From Prorocentrum cordatum (Eukaryota > Sar > Dinophyceae > Prorocentrales > Prorocentraceae): a DNA stretch of 30,000 nt. The first letter of the stretch is position 1, and every line of letters begins with the position of its first letter. This document shows positions 9,948-19,576 of this stretch, piece after piece. The position numbers and the translations under genes are program-made. The stretch is taken from NCBI GenBank assembly GCA_963575745.1, contig CAUYUJ010020259.1, forward strand, positions 594,088-624,087, read 5' to 3'. Under the pieces are notes generated by a model. That model saw only the letters and a list, made by a program, of their open reading frames with translations, had not been told where the DNA came from and made no database searches.

Positions 9948-10462
9948 ACACGACGCGGGTTGCCTTGGCGAGACCTCGATTATTACACACGTGTCCGCAC
10001 GTCTTTCCATCGCCGGGTCCTCGTGGTGGCCCTGGTACGCCAGCCCACCCCACGTGTATCTCCAGGGCTTGGTCTCCGCATGTTCAGCATGTGAATCCAA
10101 GCAGTATGCGCCTTCAGCTCCCTGGTGAATGCATTCCTTTCCTGGCCTTCTTCTGCGGTGTTCCAGTTGTGCGGTGTTCGGTTGTGCGGCGTTCCCGCTT
10201 CGTCTTTTGATTCATGATGTGGTGTGTCACCCGTGGTGCTTCGCGATGGGACAACACATGTTCCTAACGTTCTCCCCTCCTCTCCGCCACTCCTCCCCAG
10301 CAAAGCAGAAGCGAAAAGAGGATGTACACCTACATAGACCCACGTTGCTTTCGAGAGCAGTTCCGCATCGTGCGAACGTTACCGGTCTCGCGGATGGGGG
10401 GGCCGTGTTCATGTACATGATTGGGCGCGTACGTGCTTTGTGGGGTCCTTAGCTTCAAGGGC
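9948..10462. other. No gene or repeat recognised
   Basis: Medium-GC sequence with a short motif duplication near 10160-10195 (GTGCGGTGTTCGGTTGTGCGGCG). Nothing else is supported. Confidence 0.35.
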
Positions 10463-10629
10463 AGAAAAACGCCCCTACCCTGGTTTACGAGGCGCTGTGC
10501 GCTGAAACTCCTGTGGGCTGACAGGGTAAACCCTGCGTGATGTGCCGCGTCCTGGCGGCTTCAGGCTGTGGGGGTTCCCAGGAGGTCTACAGACCACGCA
10601 CTCATAACCCAGGGTAGGGTCGTTTTTTC
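10463..10629. mobile_element. MITE-like fold-back element, family C
   Basis: Inverted ends of about 30-40 bp. The left end reads AGAAAAACGCCCCTACCCTG and the right end, reverse-complemented, GAAAAAACGACCCTACCCTG; similarity continues through G(G)TTTA(C/T)GAG. The interior contains AACTCCTGTGGGCTGACAGG and, near the other end, GGTTCCCAGGAGG, also roughly inverted. It lies directly upstream of the PPR reading frame, whose upstream in-frame stop (10605-10607) is inside this element. No target-site duplication was identified. Confidence 0.75.
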
Positions 10630-10727
10630 ATCCCTCCATTAGCAAATGGTGGGGGGGGAGAGGAGGAGGTCTGGACGAAAGAGAAGCACGGTGGGATCGA
10701 CTCCCGGGCCCCACGAGCGGCGGCAGC

Positions 10728-12971
10728 TTGCAGCGGAGGCCACCGCCGCGTCCGGAGAAGTCGCCGGGGCGGCCGGGTCTCGGCTCGGCGTGTCCGGGCG
10801 CGGCGAGGGGCGCAGGGCGTTGGCACAAGCAATGCCTTGCGGCGCTGTCGCAGGAAGCGTGCTACACCACTGCGATCAGCGCGTGCGGGCAGCACGCGCA
10901 GTGGCAGCAGGCCTTGTCGCTGCTGAGGGACCTTCCTGGACTGGCCACGCGCCCCAACGCACGGCACTTCAATGCTGCCATCAGCGCCTGCGGGAAGCGA
11001 GGTCAGTGGCAGCGGGCATTATGCCTACTCAGGGAGTGCTGGCAGGCAGAGCTCGGTTACAATGTTCACTACGGCCACACAGCCACTATCGGCTACAACG
11101 CTGCTATCACCGCATGCGGGAAGTGCGGGCGGTGGCAGCAGGCACTGTCGCTGCTCAGTGAGTGCTCCCATGCAGGACTTGAGCCAGATGTAATCGGATA
11201 CAATGCTGCGATCAACGCGTGCGGGAGGGCAGAGCAGTGGCAGTGGGGGCTGCTGCTGTTCAGTGCAGGCCGGCAGGCGAAGGTGGAGCCAGACACTATG
11301 AGCTACAGTGCTGTCATCCTCACGTGCAGCAAGGCACTGCAGTGGCAACTCGCACTACAAGTATTCAGCGAGTGTCTTCAAGCAAGGCTGCAGCCAAACG
11401 CCATGAGCTACAGTGCTGCTATCAGTGCGAGTGAGGCTGGCCAGCAATGGCAGCGAGCATTGTGTCTGCTGGGGGAACTAGAACAAGCGAGATTGCAACC
11501 CAGTGCAGTTATTTACAATGGTGCGATCCGTGCGTGTGGCACGTGTGGTCGATGGCAGCACGCATTAAGCTTGCTCGGCGAGATGCAGCAGCAGACATTA
11601 AGCCAAGATCAAAACACCTTTCTAGCTGTAGTACGTGCTTGCGGGGTTGGAGGGCAGTGGGAGCAGGCGCTGGCCGTGCTCAGACACCTGCGGGACACGA
11701 GGCTGCAGCCAGGCACCGGCAGTCTCAGTGCTGCGATCGCGGCATGCGGACGTGGCCGGCAGTGGCAGAATGCGCTTTTGCTATTAGGCAGGATGCGGCT
11801 AGAAAGGATAGGTGCTAACGTCGTCTGCTTCGGCGCCTCCATGAGTGCATGCGGGCTTTGCGGTGAATGGAAGCAGGTGATTGAATTGCTCAGCCAGATG
11901 CGCTCTACTCTTGTGGAACCCAACATCGTTGTGTGTAACACTGCGATAAGCGCATGCAGCAACAGCATGGAGTGGCAGCATGCCGTTTCACTGTTCAGAG
12001 GTTTACACCAACAGGCACTGGAGGCAGACTCCTTGAGCTACGACGCTGCAGTCAGCGCTTGTGAGAAAGGCGAGCAATGGCGCCACGCGCTAGACCTACT
12101 CAAGGAGCAACGTGGAGCTCAGCTGGAACTCTCTCAACACACCTGCAGTGCCTTGGTAAGCGCATGCGGGAAGGCTGTGCAGTGGCAGCTTGCTCTTTCG
12201 TTTTTCTACGATTCCCGCTTGCAGCCTGGTGTCGTAGCTCTCAGTGCTGCGATCGACGCTTGCGGGAAAGGTGCGCAGTGGCAACGGGCTTTATCACTGG
12301 TCGACGAGATGCAGGACCTAGCGGGGCTGGCGCCCGACTCGGCCAGCTATAATGCTGCAATCAGCGCGTGCGAGAAAGGGCAGCAGTGGCAGCAAGCTTC
12401 TTTATTGTTGGGTGACGTGCGCCAAGCGCGACTGGACCTTGATACCGTAACCTACTCTGCTGCAATGAGCGCGTGCGAGAAAAGTGCGCAATGGCAGAAG
12501 GCTTCGCGGTTGCTCGTCGAAGCGCTACAGAGCACGACGGAAATGGACGCCTTCTGTTTCAGTTCTGTGATCAGTGCTTGTGAGAATTCAAAAGAGTGGC
12601 AGCACGCGATATTTAGACTCAGTAGTATGGCCCTAGCGCGGTTGGATGCGGATGGTCATTGCTACAACGCCGCAATCAGCGCATGCGAGAAGGGTGGGCA
12701 CTGGGAGTGGACTCTGTCACTGCTCAGTGAGCTGCAGGAGGGGCGGGTGGAGCCGAACGTTTTCTGCTACAACTCTGCGATCATCGCTTGCGCGAGTGGC
12801 GGGCAATCAGGCAGGGCCCTGTCGCTGCTCGAAGAGATGCGGCGAGCCTGGCTGGACCCAGACCCTGTCACCATCCGCGCCGTGTCCGGCGCGCAAGAGA
12901 TGCATGGGGCTTGCGAGGGCCCGGAGCAGGCTGTACCATTGTTGGACGAGCTGCGGCGCGCTGTGCTCTAG
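10728..12971 (+). CDS. Pentatricopeptide repeat (PPR) protein, P-class, about 19 repeats; 5' end unresolved
   Basis: The 747-residue frame holds 19 tandem PPR units from residue 47 to 716, almost all exactly 35 residues. Unit 2 has 42, unit 13 has 32 and unit 14 has 36. A degenerate final segment runs 717-747. Units follow the pattern AAISACGKxxQWQxALSLLxEMxxAxLxPDxxSY, the variant common in dinoflagellate PPR proteins. PPR proteins bind organellar RNA one base per repeat and act in RNA processing, editing or translation; that role is inferred here. No E, DYW, SMR or nuclease domain follows, so it is a plain P-class array. The frame is open from 10608 but the codon at 10728 is TTG, and the first in-frame ATG is at 11298, inside repeat 4. 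A short upstream exon is therefore likely, joined at an AG such as 10732-10733 or 10852-10853. The residues before repeat 1 are Arg/Pro/Gly-rich and may be a targeting region or partly untranslated. The repeats contain no intron. Stop TAG is at 12969-12971. Confidence 0.9.
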   Translation: MQRRPPPRPEKSPGRPGLGSACPGAARGAGRWHKQCLAALSQEACYTTAISACGQHAQWQQALSLLRDLPGLATRPNARHFNAAISACGKRGQWQRALCLLRECWQAELGYNVHYGHTATIGYNAAITACGKCGRWQQALSLLSECSHAGLEPDVIGYNAAINACGRAEQWQWGLLLFSAGRQAKVEPDTMSYSAVILTCSKALQWQLALQVFSECLQARLQPNAMSYSAAISASEAGQQWQRALCLLGELEQARLQPSAVIYNGAIRACGTCGRWQHALSLLGEMQQQTLSQDQNTFLAVVRACGVGGQWEQALAVLRHLRDTRLQPGTGSLSAAIAACGRGRQWQNALLLLGRMRLERIGANVVCFGASMSACGLCGEWKQVIELLSQMRSTLVEPNIVVCNTAISACSNSMEWQHAVSLFRGLHQQALEADSLSYDAAVSACEKGEQWRHALDLLKEQRGAQLELSQHTCSALVSACGKAVQWQLALSFFYDSRLQPGVVALSAAIDACGKGAQWQRALSLVDEMQDLAGLAPDSASYNAAISACEKGQQWQQASLLLGDVRQARLDLDTVTYSAAMSACEKSAQWQKASRLLVEALQSTTEMDAFCFSSVISACENSKEWQHAIFRLSSMALARLDADGHCYNAAISACEKGGHWEWTLSLLSELQEGRVEPNVFCYNSAIIACASGGQSGRALSLLEEMRRAWLDPDPVTIRAVSGAQEMHGACEGPEQAVPLLDELRRAVL

Positions 12972-14118
12972 GCACGAGGCCTAGCACCTCTGTGCCTGCC
13001 CAGGCATGCGCGAGACGTTCGCTGGATCTGCGTGCTTGGTCTGGAACCGTGTCTTGTCAGAGAGGAAGTTCGTCCCAATGGGAGGCATGGAGGGGGGCAT
13101 GGTGAGCGGGTCCACGTTGCGGGTTCAGCCCCGGGCTCAGATTTTGGTCCCTGCTGCCGCCACCGTCGCTGCTGATGCCCGCCCCTGGAAGAACTTCGGT
13201 TGCAGCCTCGTTTGCTCTTGCCCCGTCATCGGGGTACGCGGGTCTTGCACCTACTCCGATCCCGGCCAGGACGATCCTGGGCCCAGGACCAGCGCAGCCC
13301 ATGGATCACTGCACATCTCCACAGCAATGCTGCGCACAGAGCGATGGGCGAGACAGGCCTGCCCGGCCATGCCTCGAGGGCGTGGGCCCTTCGGCCCAAG
13401 GCCTGGCCAGGCCGACTTCGCTGCCGGAGCGCAGCCTGCGTCGCCCGGCAGCGTCGGGGCCTCGGCAGTCGGTCCCGACGGCCCATCTGACAGCCGACGA
13501 CCTCTCCCAGAGAGCTGGCCATGCCTCTGGACCGCGCGTCCGAATTCCCAGGTCGTCGCATCGCTTCCCCCTCCACCTTTCTCTTTCGGAGGCGGCAGAA
13601 CCCCCCCGCCCTGCCGGTCGTCGTCTCGCACGTGGAGGAAAGGGCGAGGACGGTCCTGCGGTAGGGCTGCGACAGGGCGGCCTATCGCCTCCCCAGTTTT
13701 CCTGTCGCCAGTGGTTCAGCAGGTCTTGGCCGTTGTTGTGGTTGTGACGTGCAGTCAACCCGCATAATAAGGATGGACATCCTTCCCAAACGTACCCTCG
13801 CATCCCTGCCTCCTCGGTTCATCCTTGGCCACCTTCGTTGGCCACGCTCCGCTCGAAAAGCTTAGCAATGTGCGTCCAAGGCCCTTGCATCCTTCTCGCG
13901 TATCCTCATGGTACGGGCCGACTCCTAGACAAACGGATACCTACACCCTGTCAAGTCAGTCATCGATTTGCTTTTTGGGGGGGCTCTCGAGAGTGCGCCG
14001 CGGCCGCAGTTTTTGCAGGCCTGCGCTCGCCATTCCTGTTTTGTTGCTACGGGCTGTTCTGTCCACCCTCGAGGAGGGACCCGCGAGACCAGGATGGCTT
14101 AGGAGGGGATCTCGTGAC
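12972..14118. other. Downstream region of the PPR gene, no further gene supported
   Basis: A 253-codon + frame at about 13006-13767 and overlapping minus frames have no recognisable domain and cross a repeat fragment. Runs of GGCC/GGGCCC palindromes occur at 13370-13420. No typical polyadenylation signal was identified. Confidence 0.35.
13255..13297. repeat. Fragment related to the family G hairpin
   Basis: CCGATCCCGGCCAGGACGAT followed by CCTGGGCCCAGGACC resembles one arm of the long hairpin at 24609-24764, which has CGATCCTGG(C)CCAGGATCA and CCTGGGCCCAG in the same order. Confidence 0.5.
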
Positions 14119-14206
14119 AGGAGGAGGAGGAGGAGGAGGATGAGGATCAGCAGCAGCAGCAGGAGCAGCAGCAGCAGCATCAGCAGCAGCAGCATCAGCA
14201 GCAGCA
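14119..14206. repeat. GGA then CAG trinucleotide tract
   Basis: (GGA)7-like run passing into CAG triplets interrupted by CAT and GAG. The CAG part would give poly-Gln, poly-Ser or poly-Ala, but no frame has other support. Confidence 0.92.
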
Positions 14207-14614
14207 CGACGGGGAGGATGCCGTGTCATCGTGCGGCGCGCAGTGCTCGGCTGCGCCTCCCCCCCCCCGTCCCCCGCCGCCCATTCCCTGGGCGCAGCGC
14301 GTCAGGACTGGGACCTGGAGTCTCACATGCCGCGCCTCCAGGACAGCCCCGCTCGCTCGTTGGCTTGCTTGCTTGGAGGGGGGGGGGGCTCCCCAGCGAG
14401 CCTCGAAGGGAAAGCAGGGCATCTCGCAAGGCACGCGAGGGTGGAGGCACGATGCTATCTAAGTCACCTGCTTGAGCCTGAAGAGCACCAGCCTCTTGGG
14501 ATCCGCCCTGGTCGTCCTCATCCTCGCTCCTGGGCCCCTGACAACTCGAGAAGGTCGCTCTTGAGGTCTTTGCACAGTTCTCGGCCCCTGGAGGCCGGCT
14601 TCGTGCGGCCGACA
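14207..14614. other. No gene or repeat recognised
   Basis: GC-rich sequence with poly-C (14261-14268) and poly-G (14379-14387) runs. Open frames on both strands lack motifs. Confidence 0.35.
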
Positions 14615-14695
14615 ATCCAGGCCTCCCAAGTTGGGGCCAAACCAAATGGGGTCGGAGGATCGCGCCGCATCGCCACGGCATCGGCGCCAGCAGAT
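14615..14695. repeat. Family D fragment (single arm)
   Basis: AATCCAGGCCTCCCAAGTTG, then AAATGGGGTCGGAGGATCGC and GCCGCATCGCC, match one terminal repeat of the element at 23530-23711. The opposite arm is not visible, so this looks like a decayed or truncated copy. Confidence 0.6.
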
Positions 14696-14932
14696 TCGTG
14701 TAATGACTGCGTGCACGCGGGCACCTCTTTCCAGTGAGCTTTGAATGCTTGTATCCGCACTGCTGCCTGAGGCTACCCTCCCCGAGAGAGCAAGGCGTTT
14801 TCTTGTCTACTGCACGCAGATTTGTCGTCGTCGACTTGACTTCTCCCTCAGCGCAGTCGTCGTCCTCCTCATCCCGCGTGAGGATGCCAGCGAACTTGTA
14901 AGTAGCGTGACGGGAGTCGGAGAAGCTCGAGT

Positions 14933-14997
14933 TGGAGGAGGGGAAGGAGGAGCAGGAGGAGGAGGAGGAGGAGGAGGAGGAGGAGGAGGAGGAGGGG
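14933..14997. repeat. (GGA)n microsatellite
   Basis: GGA triplets with one GCA interruption, ending against composite element H copy 3. Confidence 0.95.
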
Positions 14998-15000
14998 CCA

Positions 15001-15670
15001 GTCTAGACCAATCAGCGATGTTGCAACTGATCCTCCCTCCAAGCTCCCTCTTCACAGGCTGATGTAAGCATCTGTTTTCTCTGCGGGAAGCGCCCCGTTT
15101 GAAGACAACTGGTTGAACATCTTCAGCCGTGCCAACCGTTTGGAGAAATGGTAGGACTTCAACGCCGTGAATCGACGTCCTGTTGCGACCAGGCAGTCCC
15201 AAATCGTGCCAGGGCATCAGTCCTGAGACGTCAACAGCGCGAATCAACGTGACAGTCGCGCCCTTGCAGTCCCAAATCGTGCCAAAACAGTGTTTCTGGG
15301 ACGTCAGCCACAAGAATATTTGAAACTGCTGTTAACTGGTAAGGCGGATCTGCGCAGCGCGAAAGCGAGAGCCACAGTTCGAAAAGGAACCGCCCTCCAT
15401 CCGTGAAACCTCCTTCTGCAGTTTTTGGCACGAATGTGCGCGGCGCTGAGGCGAAACTTGCGTTTTGAAAGCGGCCCGCGCCCTCCGCCCGTAAAACTCA
15501 TGCAAGCATTGAAGACGAACATGCGCGGCGCTAGGGCGAGAGCCACATTTTGAAAACGGCCCGCCCTCCAACTGTGGAAGTGCAAAACTTGTAAGACGAA
15601 TCTGCGTGGCACTCAACACAAACGCCACATATTGAAAATCACCCGTCCCCCATCGGTAAATCCGTTTTGA
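15001..15670. repeat. Composite tandem-repeat element (family H, copy 3, most complete)
   Basis: The lead segment (CTCCCTCCAAGCTCCCTCTT, GCGGGAAGCGCCCCGTTTGA) is followed by about three units of 73-78 bp with CGTGCCA and CGTCAACAGCGCGAATCAAC-like cores. Four units of 81-86 bp come next (starts 15345, 15431, 15516, 15597) with GTGCGCGGCGCT and CCACATTTTGAAAACGGCCC. Same architecture as copy 1. Minus-strand frames read through the units but show no known domain. Confidence 0.85.
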
Positions 15671-15950
15671 ATTTCAAGCTTCAGGATCTACCCACTCGTC
15701 TCGGGTTGCGACAGGGAGGAGCTATGTATATGGAAGAGGGATGGGGGAACATGAGGACGGGGAGGAAGGACTCTAGAAGATAAACGAAACGGAGAAGGAT
15801 GATGATACCAAGGAGGAGAAGCCCCAACGTCGCGACAGATCACGACAAGAGTTCCCAGCCCAGTGCTTCATGAAGGGTCCACTGAGTTGAACCTATGAAT
15901 CCGCGAGTGCGCCATGGCTCAGCGGTTGAACCAAGTATTGGCCCTGCAAC
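15671..15950. other. No gene recognised
   Basis: Purine-rich medium-GC sequence with GGAAGAGGG-like patches. A single GAAGGGTCCACTGAGTT motif near 15874 recalls the minisatellite at 847-945. Confidence 0.35.
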
Positions 15951-16055
15951 ATCCTTGGATGGAATCTGGCCCCACTTGGCATAATGGATCAACCTCTATC
16001 AATCTGGCGCAATCTGGTTGGACATGTGGCCTCACTTGGCATCATCTGGACTCAT
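15951..16055. repeat. Imperfect direct repeat (TGGCC-CACTTGGCATAAT)
   Basis: TTGGATGGAATCTGGCCCCA with CTTGGCATAATGGA is echoed about 62 bp later by TTGGACATGTGGCCTCACTT and GGCATCATCTGGA. A small tandem duplication is the simplest reading. Confidence 0.55.
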
Positions 16056-16169
16056 ATGCCTCCGCGGTGGCCGGTATGTCGTGCCCGCGCCGGCGAAGAC
16101 CTCCCAGGACCAGCAGTTGCCTCCTAGCCTGCGCCCGCGGTCCCCAGAGGCTTCAAACATTTGATCGTG

Positions 16170-16255
16170 CAACAATATGCAGCGTTCCAACATCGAAAGC
16201 AATAGGCAGCGTTCAACATCGAAAATCATAGGCAGCGTTCAGACATTTACGAGGA
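16170..16255. repeat. 26-28 bp tandem repeat next to a CGT tract
   Basis: Three copies of a unit containing GCAGCGTTC(C)AACATCGAAA, with AATAGGCAGCGTT and CATAGGCAGCGTT spacers, lie immediately left of the CGT microsatellite. Confidence 0.75.
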
Positions 16256-16261
16256 CCTCCA

Positions 16262-16324
<63 letters not shown>
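16262..16324. repeat. (CGT)n microsatellite
   Basis: About 21 uninterrupted CGT/GTC triplets. The Asp-rich minus-strand frame is an artefact of the repeat. Confidence 0.96.
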
Positions 16325-16325
<1 letters not shown>

Positions 16326-17084
16326 GGGGCGGGTGTCTAATTAGCACATTCGTTGTCGATTCCTGCACACATCGCAGTCCCGAGTGCAGGCTCATCTTGT
16401 TAGATCGCTCCAGCACGCAGCTACTGCCCGAAAGCAGCCGTGCAACAGCAATAGTTAACCTGGAGATCTGGTGCTGTTTTTTTCGACACGGGGCCCCCCA
16501 ACACCCGACCCTGTCTCAATAGGGCTGGCGAGCCCTCGGGGCCACGCGAGCCCGCGAGGACCCCCAGAGGCCGAAAACAACGGGAGACCTCCGCCTTGAT
16601 TTTCTCAATGCGATGGATGTCTGGCTAGCAGTCTCCCGGGGAAGGCGGGGGGGGCTCGGAGACGACAGCGGCAGCAACGGCGCCTTCGACGACGCCGGCG
16701 ACGACCGCGACGACAGCCAAGGCCGCCGCAGAGTGCCGAATTGGCATTCGGAGGCCTGTCCCGAGGGCTGCGGGCCCTGGACCCCGGAGGGGCCTCTCCC
16801 CGGGACCGCGCTCTTCCTCCTGCCTCGGTTCCGGGCGGCCCCGCGGCCCCCGGGGAAGGTCCCCAGGAGCCCGGGCATGACCTGCGTGGCCCGCGGCCGC
16901 GCGGGCTCCCGGCCCCCCCCCCCCCTGCGCCGACTCCCTTGCGAGGGCGCTTTTCCGCGGCTGCCCCACGCAGAGCTTGCCCGTGCGGCAGCGTGCCCAA
17001 TGGGGCCGCCGCGCGCTCGGCATCCAGACCGAGAGGAGGTGGGAATGGACACACTCTTGCCTCCCGTGGAGTCAAAGGTGACCT
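16325..17084. other. GC-rich stretch, no gene recognised
   Basis: Contains GACGAC-rich patches (16655-16725) and a C run near 16915. Multiple overlapping Pro/Arg/Gly/Ala-rich frames on both strands reflect composition. Confidence 0.35.
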
Positions 17085-17151
17085 CTCCTCCTCCTCCTCC
17101 TCCTCCTCCTCCTCCTCCTCCTCCTCCTCCTCCTCCTCCTCCTCCTCCTCC
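17085..17151. repeat. (CCT)n microsatellite
   Basis: Uninterrupted CCT triplets giving poly-Ser, poly-Pro or poly-Leu frames. Confidence 0.96.
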
Positions 17152-17267
17152 GGGGGCGCTTGACATCCTCACTTCGAGGGAAGAAACACGGAGATGAAGA
17201 AGTCGCAGCCCCCCTTCCCCCCCCCGCCTCCACTTTGCTTCCCCCTTCCCCCTGCCCACTTCCGGCT

Positions 17268-17439
17268 AGAATAGGAGGGGGCGGCAAAGAGGGGGGTGAT
17301 GACCAGGGGGGGGAATATCATGGCGGTGGCCATGATATTTCCCCAGATCTCATCTTATTTAATCACGTCCCTGGCCCATGATTTGCACCCCCCCTCTTGG
17401 ACGCCCCCATCTTGGCCGCCCCCGAGAATAGGAGGGGGC
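17268..17439. mobile_element. Fold-back element bounded by 15-bp direct repeats
   Basis: The 15-mer AGAATAGGAGGGGGC occurs at 17268-17282 and 17425-17439. Between them GGGGGCGGC and GGGGGGTG-type blocks on the left mirror CACCCCCCCTC and GCCGCCCCC on the right. Near the centre a hairpin pairs GGGGGAATATCATGGC with GCCATGATATTTCCCC around a 4-base loop (15 of 16 paired). It could be an inserted element with a long duplication, or a local fold-back. Confidence 0.6.
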
Positions 17440-17639
17440 TGTGGCTTCCGGGCCGTCCCGCAGATCTCCAGGTCGGGGAGCTTCTTTTCGTGGCCTTGGC
17501 TCGTCCCGTGGCCAGCGTGCCCGCTTCTCCGGTGCTCCTCAGTGCCAAAACCTACCACCGATGGGCTACAGTCAAGATGCTGAAATAAGGAACAGTTTGG
17601 GTTCGGAAGGGGCTCGATGTTCCTCAGGTTCCTCCAGTG

Positions 17640-17932
17640 CTGTTCCTCTTGCCCTCCTGGGGCACGGAGGCGCCTACAGGACCAAGAAGGGGCTTCGTTC
17701 CTTATCAAGCGTTCCTTCTTTCAGCGGCCCGACTATCTATGATTTGAGTCCCTCTTGGGGGTCAGTGGGCGTCAAGACGGTTCAAGATGGCTTCAGTAAG
17801 GGCCAAGACGGCCCCAAGACAGTCCAAGATGGCCCGAAGGAGGCCCAACCAGCTCCCCAGACGCTCAATCAGGGCCGCAAGAGGACCCCCGAGAGCGCTA
17901 CAACAGGCCCGACAAATCATTGATTTGCTTCA
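17640..17932. repeat. Fold-back repeat region (family F, copy 3, degenerate)
   Basis: Modules CCAAGACGGCCCCAAGACAG and CCAAGATGGCCCGAAGGAGG on the right oppose CCCTCCTGGGG and CTCTTGGGGGTC on the left. ATGATTTG (17739-17746) is mirrored by CAAATCAT near 17912. Weaker symmetry than copies 1 and 2. Confidence 0.4.
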
Positions 17933-18205
17933 GGTCCAAGCGGCGCAAGAGCGCCTCTCTCTTTCTCTCCTCCCCCCTCCTCCGGCTGCCACTTTCGAGC
18001 CAGGCGTGGGTGATTCTGGCACGCAGCTTGCTGCTTGCCATGCCGACTTTCGCCACGGAGCGCACGGGAGCACATGTGGTGGCATTCGTCGCGCATCAAC
18101 CAAAAACCGTGATCAGAGAGGCCATGGGCTCCTGATTTCACCGGGCGAGCTCCACTGCACGCAAAGTGCCCACTCGCAGATGTACACAACATCGAGCGCC
18201 GTTCG
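17933..18205. other. No gene recognised
   Basis: Medium-GC sequence. Overlapping frames on both strands, no motif. Confidence 0.3.
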
Positions 18206-18655
18206 ATGCAGTGGAGCCCAGTTGCCTCGACGCCATGGATCCAGGCCGCTTGCGAGCAGCTCCCTTTGGCGAGTCGTGAAGCGCGCCTGTCTGTGATGGA
18301 GCGCTCCCCGCAGGACGGACCGCAGCAGGCGCGGGCCCCGCTCGCCGCGGAAGTCTGCCGCTTCCGAGTGCCCACCTCTCTCCCCCTCTGCGCGGCCGCC
18401 CGTCTCCTCCCTCCCGCTCTCTCTCGCACGCTGGACAAAATCTACCCACCGCTGCCCCGGGGTTGGCCGCACGCCGGTGCGGATCGCCTCCGCCCCGCCG
18501 CCGGCGAAACCAAAAGCTCGCCTCGAGGCCATGGATTTTGGGCCGCCGCCGCGCGCAGCTGCACCTCTGCGAGTCGTGGAGCGCGCCCGTCTGGCATGGA
18601 GCGCTCCTGGCAGGGCGGCCGCGGCAGGCGCAGGCCCCGCCCCGCGTCGGCAGCC
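18206..18655. repeat. Pair of diverged direct repeats of about 125 bp, 300 bp apart
   Basis: 18225-18355 and 18523-18652 share, in order, CGA(C/G)GCCATGGAT, GCGAGTCGTG(A/G)AGCGCGCC, TGGAGCGCTCC and GCGCAGGCCCCG-like blocks. They are in the same reading phase (SREARLSVMERS against SRGARPSGMERS), but GC bias and the open opposite strand make a coding origin uncertain. The minus strand gives equally long frames. Confidence 0.6.
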
Positions 18656-19576
18656 CCTGCCCGCGCGCTCGGGGCGCCCCGCGCCCTCGCCCCGCCTCGC
18701 GAGCCGCGCCCCCCCCCTGCCGCAGGAGCTCTGGTCCGAGCGCAGGCTCGTCGTCGGCCCTGGGATGAACCCGTTCCGCCCCGGGCCGGCGCCCAAACGC
18801 GGGGGCGCGCATCGACGAGGGACAAAAAGAGGGTAATACGCATACTGCTGCCCTTCCCTCGCTTCCGCCTTTCTGGGCCTCCTGGGAGGCCCTCGTCGCC
18901 ACCGCTGGATTCGCCTCGAAAGATGGGCCAGAACGCACCCCAGGAGAGGTCTGGGGGGGAGTACTAGCGGTATCGGTGCCTCTTGGTGTCCCCAGAAGCG
19001 GGGGCGTCCAGGGGGGTGAGGCGAACTAGTGCACGTGGGATCATCAGTGGTAGTGATACTATTGTTGTCCCAGCTTCTATTGCTGATCGTCTTCCATACT
19101 GGGGTCTTGACCGGTCCGTCTGCCGCCACATAATGTCAGTACAATGCGTATGCGTATTTTTTGTCGAGGAGCGGCAGGCGCACACAGCAATCAGATATAC
19201 CAAACATATTCCAAGCAGAGGGAGCAACAACAACAGCAGAATTGAGCACGACATGAATAAGGAATGATAAGGTCAAGCGCGTCTTGCCACCAAAAACGCA
19301 TCGGCTGCGCGCCGAAGGGGCTGGAGCGAGGGATGGGTGGGGGCACTCTCGGACGGCACGGGCGCCTCTGAGAAGCCCTCCTCGCTTCTGAGGAGCCTTC
19401 GCAGACGCCTCCGAGCCCTTCTGCGAGGTCCCTCTGCCCTCTCGGGGAGGCCGCCCCCCCCCGGGCGCCGCCAGGCGCAGCCGTCCCCGCAGCCACGAGC
19501 TGGCTCCGGCACGCGGCGGCCTGGGCGGGCGGCCCGGCAGTGCCACGCCTCGGCTGCGTACGCGCAAGAGTGAGCT
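18656..19576. other. No gene recognised
   Basis: The first 200 bp are very GC-rich. About 18960-19280 is the AT-richest part of this region and holds no frame with a known motif. The remainder is GC-rich and leads into the CCT tract. Confidence 0.35.

Noticed and set aside
9200-10210. 336-codon + strand open frame
   Set aside because: It crosses the family E repeat, has no domain or codon signature, and open frames this long are possible by chance in such GC-rich DNA.
13006-13767. 253-codon frame after the PPR gene
   Set aside because: It includes a fragment of hairpin family G, has overlapping long minus-strand frames and no recognisable domain.
14745-14897. ATG frame ending at a consensus GTAAGT donor
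   Set aside because: Tempting as a first exon, but the peptide has no recognisable family, no acceptor partner was found, and the following DNA is a GGA tract and composite element H.
18113-19129. 338-codon minus-strand frame
   Set aside because: It covers a direct repeat pair in GC-rich DNA; two other long frames overlap it and no domain is visible.
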